Positions 1-10,300 of a stretch of DNA of 64,000 bases are shown here, in pieces. The notes under the pieces were generated by a model, which was not told where the DNA came from, made no database searches, and saw only the letters and a list, made by a program, of their open reading frames with translations. Origin of the DNA: Zizania palustris (lineage: Eukaryota > Streptophyta > Magnoliopsida > Poales > Poaceae). The translations under genes and the position numbers were made by a program. Location of the stretch: positions 26,466,603 to 26,530,602 of the forward strand of contig JAAALK010000289.1 of NCBI GenBank assembly GCA_019279435.1, written 5' to 3'. Each line of letters begins with the position of its first letter. Position 1 is the stretch's first letter.

Positions 1-223
1 GCATTCGTGGGTTGTTCGTGGAGCAAAGTCTTCTTGACTTCGAACTTTTGCTCCTCCGAAGCCTGTGTTCGAAGGTGTCGAAGTACCTCCGAACCAGACC
101 TTCGAAGGTGGTGTTCGAAGCCTGTTCCGCAGAAGACAGAACAGAACCGAAGGCTAAATTTTTAGCCCGAAATTTTAATAGCTCCCATTCACCCTCCCTC
201 TGGTCGCCGTTTTCGGTCCAACA
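1..223 (+). repeat. Copia family-A LTR, 3' end only
   Basis: The last 223 bp of a SIRE-like family-A LTR. It matches the LTR ends at 62960-63182 and, inverted, 39635-39850 (TTCGAAG-rich, then the conserved end TCGCCG..GGTCCAACA). The LTR is not followed by the PBS (TGGTATCAGAGC) that follows the 5' LTR at 63183, so this is a 3' LTR or a solo LTR. The next five bases, GATAT (224-228), would be the target duplication; the left copy lies outside the window. The open frame over this segment is not a gene. Confidence 0.85.
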
Positions 224-1316
224 GATATACATGTTAATTTTGATAACACTTGGTTGATATCTGATGTTTGTGTGCCTTCACACTTTTTGAAACAGGAACC
301 TAAAATTTATATGCTGAAAGAAAATGAATCACCATGCATTTTTTAGTAATGTGCATCTACTGATGTCTTTCTGAGAATGAATACCTTTTTTGTGTTACAC
401 TCTTTTTTCTCAGAACATGTATGCCACCGATGAATTTGCAGAATTTTCTTATGCAGGCATGGTTGTATAAGTAACATGAAGCCCTCCGTCGACTTGCTCT
501 GAAGGTTATGATGCTCAAAGAGTCAGTTTTCAAGTTTTGATTGTCAATTGTAAATGGTAGCAGTCATGTTGCTGTTTTGATGATTGTGTGGCCTTAATTG
601 AATACTCAGAAATTTTGTGATCAGAAATTTTGTGATCGTTAAGGTCATTGCATGTTTGATTCTACTTAGAGACTATTGTGTCATTTTGTGTCATTTTGTG
701 TTGTTGTGCAACGTGCTGAAATTTAAAAATGTTTCTAAATTTGAAAATGGTCCAAAATTCAAAATCGGCTGAAATTTGAAAGTAGCTGATATTAAAAAAT
801 GGGCCAAAATTTGGAATTGGGCTGAAATTCAAAAACGGGCTAAAATTTGAAAATGGGCTGAAATTTGGAAATGGACTGATTCGAAAATGGGCCAAAAATC
901 TGAAATAGGCCATCATCATACATGTCAGCATCCATGTCATCGTCCACGTCAGCAGCCATGTCAATGTTCACGTCAGTAGCCATGTCATTTGCCATATTAG
1001 CAAACATGTCATCAGCCACGTCAGCAAACATGATTACATGGGTATTCAATCTATGATGAATTCTATGACGTTTATTTTCGTCATTAATACTGGGCTTTGG
1101 GTTGGGCTATGCGGGCTCAAAGCCATTCTATGATAGTTCATAATCATCACAAATTGCACTAATCTATGACAATTTTATTAATTTGTCATCGAGGTTAATC
1201 TGTGATGCTCAATACATGACATTATCAAAAAACATCACATATACACTTTTATGACTGAATTTTGATGATTTGTGATAAATTCTGATCGTCATAGATTAAT
1301 AGATTTCTTGTAGGTG
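224..1316. mobile_element. Probable CACTA (En/Spm-like) transposon terminus, non-coding
   Basis: No convincing coding sequence. The right edge reads ATTTCTTGTAGGTG, one base off the inverted CACTA terminus TTTCTTGTAGTG. The 280 bp before it repeat the motifs TCTATGACG, CTATGATAG and CATAGATTA in both orientations, as expected for subterminal transposase-binding repeats. Further left are two irregular arrays: 715-900 repeats about AAATTTGAAAATGGGCTG, and 905-1035 repeats ATGTCA/ACGTCAGCA every 12-18 bp. The element appears inserted in a Tat-like LTR that continues at 1317. The left terminus is missing, cut by the copia LTR or outside the window. Assignment rests on the terminus and motifs alone. 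Confidence 0.45.
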
Positions 1317-2159
1317 TTCCTTGAATCGTACCGTTACTTTCAATCTACCTTTTTGCCCTAAGTTTTATTCTAACGTCCATCTTTGTTGGTTTGTGCTGGA
1401 AACCATCTGTCCGCCGAGTCATAATCATGGTAAGTCCTTATCGGTTCGCTCGTGAATCGTCTGTTTCATTCACATAATGGATTTCTATTGTTTTAATAGT
1501 TTTTACTAGTAATTCGGTCCCTTGGCTGAATTATTTTTGGTGTTTTTTCAGTGTCTTCTTCATCTTCTTCGTCAAGAAGTTTCGGGCAAATGCACCAATA
1601 GCAAGACGATCGCCGGAGGACCCGGGCGATCAGATCTATTACCGTCGGTCCGACCGACATTGATAGGCCGATCTAACCGGGCCGTGTCGTGCCGTAATCT
1701 TATCGTTAGCATGCATCGGTCCGACCGGTGGCACACGGTCGGTCCGATCGGCAGTGTGTAGGTAGGGCCCAGCGCATACTTTTTGTATTGTCGGTCAGAC
1801 CGCCGCCCCTAAACTGGTCTGACCGTAGTCTCTTGGTTGGTCTGACCGGCAACCCTAGGCCGGTCCGACCGCGTAGCTTTTGTTAGGTCTAATCAGTTTA
1901 GTCTAGCCGATTATATTTAATTGTTTTCGATTAGGTTTAATTATTTTTAGTTACTTTTCATACATCGGTTAATTGAATAATTTTAGATTAATATTATTTG
2001 ATTGCCTGGAAACTCCGTTGTTTCCTTACCACTGTTTAAGGATCGTCGGAACGCGATGTCGGCATTGTGTTACGCTTAGGGGTCTACTCCTAAGTATCCG
2101 CACGCTTTTGGATCGCCGGATCGGCGTCTGTGCGTTTGCCACGTTTTCGTGTCAAAACA
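1317..2159 (+). repeat. Tat-like Ty3/gypsy LTR fragment (R-U5 side)
   Basis: The last 160 bp align with the end of the Tat LTR at 61065-61223: a gATTxCCTGGxAACTCC block, TCGGAACGCGATGT, GTGTTACGCTTxGG, CTAAGTATCC.CACGCTTTTGGATCG, and the end ACGTTTTCGTGTCAAAACA. The central part (1640-1872) is unlike the other Tat LTRs here and carries at least seven copies of the palindrome GGTCnGACC. U3 is absent because the segment abuts the CACTA-like terminus. The homology breaks at 2159. No gene is present. Confidence 0.7.
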
Positions 2160-2323
2160 TTTCATAAAATATTACATGGGGTGCCAAGATTGCTAGAAGT
2201 TTGGATATAATTCATAGGGCACCCTCATGGTCAATGAACCCAATAATTAAATCCTAGCCCTTCATAGGGTAGGGCATCGATATGATCGGCCAAATCTACC
2301 AAGCGTCAAGTAAATGACATAAG
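2160..2323 (+). other. Remnant of pol end before an LTR
   Basis: A 164-bp stretch with no complete ORF. Its last codons run in frame into the coding tail at 2324-2631 and resemble the acidic segment that precedes the LTR in the element at 50467-51930. It is probably the very end of an internal region. The rest is too degraded to assign. Confidence 0.35.
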
Positions 2324-2631
2324 TGATGAGGACATTCTCCCACAATGTTGAAGACAAGCCTTACTACATCATTCCAAGGCCGATCACTCGCTCACATGCT
2401 CGTAAACTACACTATGAGGTGCGCTCGTTCCTTAGTATTCATACTAATATGAATGAGGATGGGATGCTACTAATGGGAAATGTTTTGATCCTTAGGAACA
2501 TGGGAGAAGCACTTCGGGACCAGTCAGCCGATCAACAAAACAAATCGGATGACTTCAACCACATGACATTGGCGAGCCGACCACCAGTCGGCCGATCAGT
2601 GACTCGGGAGAAGCACTTCATCGACCACTAA
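2323..2631 (+). pseudogene. Ty3/gypsy pol C-terminal tail encoded inside the LTR
   Basis: An open frame whose residues around PITRSHARKLHYEV and GMLLMGNVLILRNMGE match the tail of the CRM/Reina-like pol at 50467-50704 (PITRARARRLNHEV, GMLLNTSDILLLRNMGD). Only the extreme C-terminus is here: no integrase core. The first Met is not a real start, since the frame is open from upstream. In the related element at 49796-55271 the same tail lies within the LTR, so this copy is probably 3'-LTR-encoded as well. The rest of the element is outside the window or lost. Confidence 0.6.
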
Positions 2632-2894
2632 TCGGCCGATCAAGGACAACCATCGGCCATCGACCATCGCCTACAACGACCTCAGCCATCAGTCGACCAC
2701 CACCCAACCGACTGCTACCATCGACCACTGACTCCGCTCGACCGATTACCGTCCACTATCGGCCAAGCACATCTAAGGAGCCACCACTCGGGAAGCGCTA
2801 AGTCTAGTCGGGAGTAGTAGTCTAGATTTACGTGGGGTCAGGATCACTTTTTGTTTTTGAGTCTGTTAATATTTGAGACTTTTAGGGCATGGCC
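2324..2894 (+). repeat. Older chromovirus-like LTR, first part
   Basis: Starts TGATGAGGACATtC, nearly the same as the minus-strand start of the 909-bp LTR at 54363-55271 (TGATGAGGACATCAC), and like it opens with the C-terminal coding tail of pol. After the stop at 2629 come repeats of GGCCGATC/CGACCACC. It is cut at 2894 by the Tekay-type element; the last five bases TGGCC (2890-2894) are the target duplication. The LTR resumes at 15282. Confidence 0.65.
2890..2894. other. Target site duplication TGGCC, left copy
   Basis: TGGCC immediately precedes the 5' LTR of the Tekay-type element and is repeated at 15282-15286 directly after its 3' LTR. Confidence 0.95.
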
Positions 2895-5800
2895 TGTAAC
2901 ACCCCAAATTTTCAAAACAATAAAAATATTATTAAATTCAATTTCTTGGAATTACTATTTCTGAAAATACTTTTAATTCCCTTTTATACCCTTTTGAACT
3001 ACAACATAGAGTAGATGGCCAAACTAGGAGGTGAAAATTTTTGTATATGATCCCAAGACCAAACTATATTTTTGAGAATTTTTATAAATTTTTACCAACC
3101 TTGGAAGTAGCCCTAATATTTTAATCTATTTTCTGGAATTATTTTTATTCAGAAATGTATTAGAACAGTATTGGGCTCCCCTCCCTCCCTTCTCTCTCTC
3201 CCGGCCGGCCCAGCCCACTCCACCCGCGCGCTCAGACTGACAACCCGGTCCCACCTGTCGGCGTCGAATCCCTCCCCTCGCGCGCGAACCCGACACTCCG
3301 GCCCCACCCATCAGTCGCCACCCTCGCCCACTCGCGCCCGCTGGCCAGTGGCCCCCGCCTGTCAGACTCGTCGTCTACCTCCCGCCTCCGCCCCCAAATC
3401 GCGCCGGCCGACGACCTCGCGCCTCGGATCCGTTGCCCCCGACCCCCTTCCCTCAAATTGAGCCCGGCATTCAATCCCCCGCGCTCCGGTGACCGTTTCC
3501 CCCATTAAACCCAGCCCGATTGCGTCCAGGTTCGATGAATCTGCATGCCACCCGAACCTCGCCGGCGTTTAAACGCATTAACCCTCGGCCACCGTCAATT
3601 GCGCCCCTCTGCCCCGCCGGCGACCACTATTTATACCCCCCGACCACCCGCATTTCACCCCCACGCCTACACGTTGCGAAAACGCACAGAACGCCCTCAC
3701 TCCAAGTTTTAGCGCACCACCGCCATCACCTCTTCAGCCGTCGCTCGCCGTCGCCGGAGTCCTTCTCCGTCCTCGCCGACCGCACCGTCGTGACCGCAAG
3801 GACGACCTCGACCTCGGCCACCCCTCCCCCGACGTCGAACCCCGCCGGAACACCATCGCCGACGAGGAGCCCGAACCACTCCGCCGTCTACCCTCGTCGC
3901 CGGCCACGTCCCGTCGTCCCCGGACCACCGCCAAGGTACCATCGTGACCGCCGTAGCGTTCCCCTTCCATTTCTAGGCTTAGCTAGGACCGCCGTCGTTC
4001 GCCGTGGCCGCTGGCCCGCTCGCCGTCGTCGGAGAAGACGACCGGCACGGGTCGAGTACCCGTGCCGTGTCGGATTCGATCCACGCCGTGCGATCTGGAT
4101 CCGACGGTGACGATTAATCCCCGCGTGCGGTTTAATCTGATCCGTCAGATCTCGGCGAAGGGGTACGTTTTAATCTCGTGCGTCTGTTAGTTTTAAAACC
4201 CCGCGTTTAATCTCGCGCGTCCACGTGGTACCCCTTCGAACGTTTTAATCCTGGCCGTCCGTAGTCACTTACGCGCCCCACCTCGCCCTCGCGCGTCGGA
4301 TCTGGATCCGACGGTCCAGATCAACCCGGCGCACGCGCACAGTGCGCGGGTTCACCGTGGGCCTGGCTCACCGTGGACCCGAGGGTTTTAAAATTTGAAA
4401 ATGAATTTCAGAAATACCTTTAAACTTGTAAAATTCATATCTGGCGCATTTGGACTCTAAAAATTACCATTCCAATTTCAGAAAATTCATACAATTATTC
4501 TCTACATGTTTATGCAATAAAAACAGTAGGTTTACTTTGACTTTTTCATGTTTATTCAAATAATTATTCAAATGCCTTTAGGATTAAAATATGGATTCAA
4601 ATATTTAAACTTCAGAAAAATTTATATTAATTCCTTTCTGTCCATTCACTGAAAACCACCAAATTGACATGAGCTTTTCATTTCACACTTATTTGAGGAT
4701 TTAATATGGCAATAATCACATTTAAACCTCCTTTCTAAAGAAAAGACAACTATTTAATTCCTTTAGAATTTATTTATAAAATAAACCACAGAACCTTAAC
4801 CATTGGATTTATTTTATTTATAACCCAACTAACTTTAGCTTATGTGTTCATAATGTAATGTTATATTGTTTGATCGAATGTGTTCTTTTTATTTTACTTT
4901 ATATTAAAAAGACTACGACGTCGCCGAGGAGCCGGAGTACTTCCCCGAAGTCCCTCCCTCTCCCTTTGCTGAACAAGGCAAGTCACCAAACAATTCTTTT
5001 GAACATATTGAACCCATGTTTGAATTGACTATCGCTAAAACACATAGGTTATATATGCATTAGTCAAATGAACCCTTACATTATATTTATTTAGGATCCC
5101 CCGACCTTGATGTGCAACCCAAGCCATGCTATCTCGCCTAACCTCCTTGTCACCATATGATCAATGATATTAGCTAGTGTCCAAAGTATTGACACGGCCG
5201 CTATAGGATAAAAATGAGTCGTAGCAAGATGGTTCTATTATATGATCCTCGTTACTTCTTATCCTTGGAAATTCTGTTGGTGATGAGTCATGGTTGTGAG
5301 TGTATGCATGGTGGGTTCCGGGTGCAAGCTAGGGCATTGGTCGGTAGCACCCGGGGCACTATAAGGACCGGTCTGAGGGATCCGTTGCAATACACTTACG
5401 TACTAACCACAAGTCTAGTGGGTAAGTCCTAACTAAGGTATGGGTTGTTCCAAACCGAGGCCACCATTTGGAGATGGGTCAAGTTGCACCTGCGGGTGAC
5501 TTGTACCAATGTGGCGCAAAAGGGGGTGCGACGTTAGCCGGGATGCGGCCCGGCGCGCCGGCGAAACCTAGAGCGGGTGGTTATCGCTTGGAACATCTCA
5601 TATTGAGGTTTTGGCACGAGTTCCCGTGAAATGGGTCATCTCGTTTGGGATGAGTGCGTGCCTTGTGGGTACAGTAGTACATCTCTGATCAGAGTCTTCA
5701 ATCTTTTCGAAAAGCCGAGCCCACGGTCAAGGGCGGGTTGCGTGACATCCCCCAGTTAGTTTACCTTGAAAATGAATGTGCATGATGGATTGACATGTAA

Positions 5801-6278
5801 GGACCGTTGTGCGAGGAGGTAAAACGTACTCCTCGAGTTAGTTGATGTTGATGATGCTCATGTTTACTTTCCGCATGATTAAAATATGATTACACTAAAT
5901 GCCATAACTGCAACTGCATTATTCTGCAATATTAGCCATTATCCTTCCTTGTTTATTATCCTGCATTATTATTTGCACTTGCGGTGGCTTGTTGAGTACT
6001 TTTTGTACTCATACCCATTGGACCCCACAGAGGATGCCTACTACGAAGACGGTCTGGAGTAGCAACCCAGTCGAGAAGAAAAATCCTGAAGAAGAAGTTC
6101 GTCATGCCGTTTTCTAATTATTTTACTTTACTGTTTTATTAAAACAATGATGTAATAAATATGGTCTGCGTACCATGGATATTGTCGTATGTACGGTTGT
6201 CGCATGATGAACCTCTTGTATTATTGTTTTTCTTATGAAATTCAATAATGTCTCGATTTGCTAAATCGGGGCGCTACA
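2895..6278 (+). repeat. 5' LTR of Tekay-type element
   Basis: Begins TGTAACACCCC and ends GGGGCGCTACA, with imperfect terminal inverted repeats. It is strongly two-part: 3170-4380 is GC-rich with dense CpG, 4380-6278 AT-rich. Long open frames in the GC-rich part on both strands are by-products of composition and are duplicated in the other LTR. Confidence 0.95.
3628..3635 (+). promoter_or_regulatory. TATA box of the Tekay-type LTR promoter
   Basis: TATTTATA in a GC-rich context. The same box is at 12633-12640 in the 3' LTR. Transcription would start about 30 bp downstream; that start is inferred. Confidence 0.55.
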
Positions 6279-6281
6279 AGA

Positions 6282-6293
6282 TGGTATCAGAGC
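6282..6293 (+). other. Primer binding site, initiator tRNA-Met
   Basis: TGGTATCAGAGC, three bases after the 5' LTR, complementary to the 3' end of plant initiator tRNA-Met, the usual primer of plant Ty3 and Ty1 elements. The site is intact. Confidence 0.93.
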
Positions 6294-6416
6294 CGACTCG
6301 ACTGTAGGAAGCCAAACAGACCCGCCTAGCCATTAGCCACAGGAAATTATTTCTCGAAAATCTACTTCATAAACTTTGTTCCTCTCCTCACTTTTATTCA
6401 ACTTGCTGTTTTGTAG

Positions 6417-7196
6417 ATGCCTGTCTACCAAGTCCACAGCTACTGCCGCCACTACGAGGGCTTCGTCCGGGAGCTCCGTATGATGCTCACCTTCCTCGGG
6501 TTCCTCTTCGAACCCGAATTTCAAGGAGTATACCCCGACGAGTTCGCCGGGCCTTGTGACGTCTCCCTCACCGTCCACGGCTCCGGAGAACACCTGCCGC
6601 CCTACACCACCGCACTTGGAGGCCCGACTTTCGACGTCGCGTGCCAACGAGTCGCCCTCCAGGCCCTCATGGAGCTGAGGATGATCTACGACGATCGTCT
6701 TCAGAACTCGTCCTTCCGGCTCGTGCCGAAGCGCACTCCCGGAGCCCACCGTAGCATCTACCTCGGAGTTCACTCCGTGCGTGATCCGGTCATGGCCCGG
6801 CAGTCGCGTCTTCTACAGGCCATGGACGATCTCCACACCGAGGCGGTGCTCGACGCCGACGAGCAGCATGAGGCGGTTGAGTTCCTTCGTGAAGAAACAA
6901 AGAACTTGATCCAGCAGAACGGCGAGTTGTAGCGCAAGATCATGCAGCTGCAGAAGGATATCGCGGAGATGGTTCCTCTTCTTCCAAGGAAGAAGAAGCC
7001 CATCCGTGAGCCCCTCCCTCACCCCAAGAGGATCCCGCCACGACCCTCCCCCGCCAGGCCCTCTACCAGCGCCCCTCCTCCACGCCCCGGCCTCGTCTCC
7101 GACTCCATCATCGAGAATTTTCTCGAGCCCACCATCTCTCTGGAGCCGCGCACTCGTGGTTCCGAGAGCACGGAGACCGCCTCCGGTGGCGAGTAG
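6417..7196 (+). pseudogene. ORF0, extra ORF upstream of gag, interrupted by one stop
   Basis: Starts at an ATG 139 bp after the LTR and reads 171 codons to a TAG at 6930-6932. The same frame then stays open to the TAG at 7194-7196, so this is a roughly 259-codon gene with one nonsense codon. The N-terminal two thirds (HSYCRHYEGFVRELRMML near the start) is mixed alpha/beta-like, followed by a charged helical stretch and a Pro-rich basic tail. I recognise no catalytic motif. The position matches ORF0 described upstream of gag in some grass Tekay-clade elements; the function is unknown. The spacer to gag-pol is 193 bp. Confidence 0.6.
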
Positions 7197-7389
7197 GCGT
7201 TAGGAGATGTAAATTTAAATAAAAATCATGATTTTGTATGTGGTGCCGTCTGCAACGAGTTGGGTTGTAGATGTAATAAGAACTTGATGTAATGAACAAT
7301 TTATACCACTTGATATATTTATGTGCTTGAATCCTATATGTTATTTTTGGTTCGTCATCTTTTGCTTTATCACTTTGTATATTCAGAAG

Positions 7390-10300
7390 ATGGCCGATCA
7401 CCAGAACACCGGCTCCAACAACGGAGCAGGAGGAAGCCGTGATGCGCCCGAGGGTGTTGTACCCAACTGGGGTGCAACGGGCCCGCGTCAATCCGGGTCG
7501 CCTTCCGCCAACCACCCCACCTTGGCGGAGATGATGGCGAATCAGAACCATCTGATCACCGCCCTCCTCACCCAAATGCAGCACCAACAAGCTCAGTTGG
7601 ACCGTCTGCAGAACGGGGAGCCCGCCCCTCGTGCACCAGCACCCGCGCCCGCTCCGCAACTCTCTGAGTTCCTGCGCGTGCGCCCGCCCATCTTTTCGAG
7701 CACCACCAACCCGATGGAGGCCGGAGATTGGCTTCGCACCATCGAAAAGAAGCTCGACCTCCTCCCCTGCACCGACCGGGAGCGAGTGGCCTTCGCCACT
7801 CACCAGCTCCAGGGTCCCGCCGCAGAATGGTGGGACAACTACCGTGAGTCCCAGCCAGAGGGCCACGTGGTGACTTGGGCGGAGTTCACCATCGCCTTTC
7901 GTGCCGCCCACGTCCCCGCCGGCGTCATCGCGGTGAAACAGCAGGAGTTCCGCGACCTGCAGCAAGGCAACAGGACTGTCATGGAGTACCTCCATGAGTT
8001 CAACCGCCTCGCCCGCTACGCACCGGAGGAAGTACGCACCGACGCCCTCCGCCAAGCCAAGTTCCTCAGGGGACTTAAGGATGAGCTGTCCATCCAGCTC
8101 GTCGCCGCCGACTTCGCCGACTTCCAGCGGCTGGTCAACAAGGCGCTCATCCAAGAGACTGAACAGAACAAGTTGGACCTCAAGAAGAGGAAGATGATCG
8201 CCTTCAAGCATCAGCAGGCGAACTCTCAGAGGCCCCGCTTCGTCCCTCCGCCACCAGCGCCCGCCTACCATCCTCGGCCCGCCTACAGGCCACCTCACGC
8301 AGCCGGTGGATCCAACACCGGACATCCTCGCCCAGCTCCACCAGCTCCGGCCGCTCCGCCGACACCAGCCACCAAGGCCCTGATCTTGAAGGATCGCCAA
8401 GGAAGGCCGGTCGTCTGCTTCAACTGCCGCAAGGAAGGGCACTATTCGCACCAGTGTCCTCACCCCAAGCAGATCCAAGGCGCAGCACCCAACCAGGCGG
8501 TTCGCGCCCGCGTCAACCACATCAGCGCAGAGGAAGCTCAGGAGGCTCCTGAAGTCGTGCTCGGTACGTTTACTGTGAATTCCGTACCGGCCGTCATATT
8601 ATTTGACTCTGGAGCAACCCACTCCTTCATCTCGGAAAATTTTGTGAAAACAAACAATCTGGACGTGCTCCCTCTACCCATTCCCATGGTGATTGCCACC
8701 CCCGGCAATAGGACCTCAGCCCGCTTATACAGCCCTAAGGTTCAACTTGACATCCAAGGAGTGCTGTTTCGGGCCGAGCCTGTCCTCATCCAATGCACCG
8801 GACTCGACCTTATATTAGGGATGGATTGGTTGATGAAGCACAAGGGAGTGATCGACTGTGCCAACAAGTCCGTCATGGTGACCAATCCTGAAGGCGTAAC
8901 CGTCACCTTTCGGATGACCAGTCGCAAACCACTTGGAGCATCCCTTCGCTCAATAGCCCTTGAAGAGGTGCCTATAGTCAAGGAGTTTGCGGATGTCTTC
9001 CCTGAAGATCTACCCGGAATGCCTCCCAAGCGGGACATCGAATTCAGAATCGAACTTGTCCCCGGGACCACTCCAATCTCCAAGCGCCCGTACCGGATGG
9101 CCGCCAATGAACTAGCCGAGGTCAAGAGCAACATCGAAGACCTAGAGCAGAAAGGTTACATCCGACCGAGTACCTCACCCTGGGGTGCACCGGTTATTTT
9201 TGCCATGAAGAAGGACAAGACCAAGAGGATGTGCGTGGACTATAGAGCCTTGAACGACGTAACCATCAAGAACAAATACCCATTGCCTCGGATCGACGAC
9301 CTGTTCGATCAGCTGAAAGGATCCTCGGTGTTTTCCAAGATTGACCTCAGGTCAGGTTATCACCAGTTGAGGATCAGGGAAGAAGATATACCCAAGACTG
9401 CCTTCACCTCCCGCTATGGACTCTACGAGTACACCGTGATGTCGTTCGGACTCACGAATGCCCCGGCCTTTTTCATGAACATGATGAACAATGTATTCAT
9501 GGAGTTCTTGGACAAGTTCATCGTGGTATTCATCGACGATATCCTCGTTTACTCCAAGACTAAGGAAGAACACGAGACTCACCTCCGTCTGACCCTCGGA
9601 AAGCTAAGGGAGCAACAACTGTACGCCAAATACAGCAAATGCGAATTTTGGTCGTCTGAGGTGAAGTTCCTCGGCCATGTTATATCTGCCGGAGGAATAG
9701 CAGTGGACCCAACCACCGTGGAAGCGGTAACCAACTGGCTACAGCCAACGACCGTGACCGAGATCCGGAGTTTTCTCGGATTGGCCGGATACTACCGCCG
9801 GTTCATCGAGAATTTTTCCAAGATCGCCAAGCCTATGACCAGACTTCTGCAGAAGGAAGTAAAGTTTGAATGGACCCCCGACTGCGAAGAAAGCTTCCAG
9901 ACCCTCAAGAAGAAGCTAGTATCAGCTCCCATTCTGACTCTGCCAGACATCCGGAAAGACTTCCACGTCTATTGTGATGCCTCTCGTCAAGGATTGGGAT
10001 GCGTCTTAATGCAAGAAGGGAAGGTGATATCCTACGCCTCCCGACAGTTGAGACCGCATGAGCTGAACTACCCAACCCACGACCTGGAACTAGCAGCCGT
10101 GGTTCATGCCTTGAAGATATGGAGACATTACCTTGTGGGAAACCGGTGTGAGGTCTTCACCGACCACAAGAGCCTCAAGTACATATTCACCCAACCAGAT
10201 CTGAACCTCAGGCAAAGGAGATGGTTGGAACTGATCAAGGATTATGACTTGGGCATCCATTACCATCCGGGCAAAGCGAATGTGGTGGCAGACGTCCTTA

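Noticed and set aside
3171..4110. Long open frames on both strands in the GC-rich LTR part (also 12175-13115)
   Set aside because: They lie inside the LTR, occur on several frames at once, are duplicated in the partner LTR, and show only Pro/Arg-rich composition with no domain.
6279..6300. tRNA gene at TGGTATCAGAGC sites
   Set aside because: Only the 12-base complement of the tRNA 3' end; these are primer binding sites next to LTRs.
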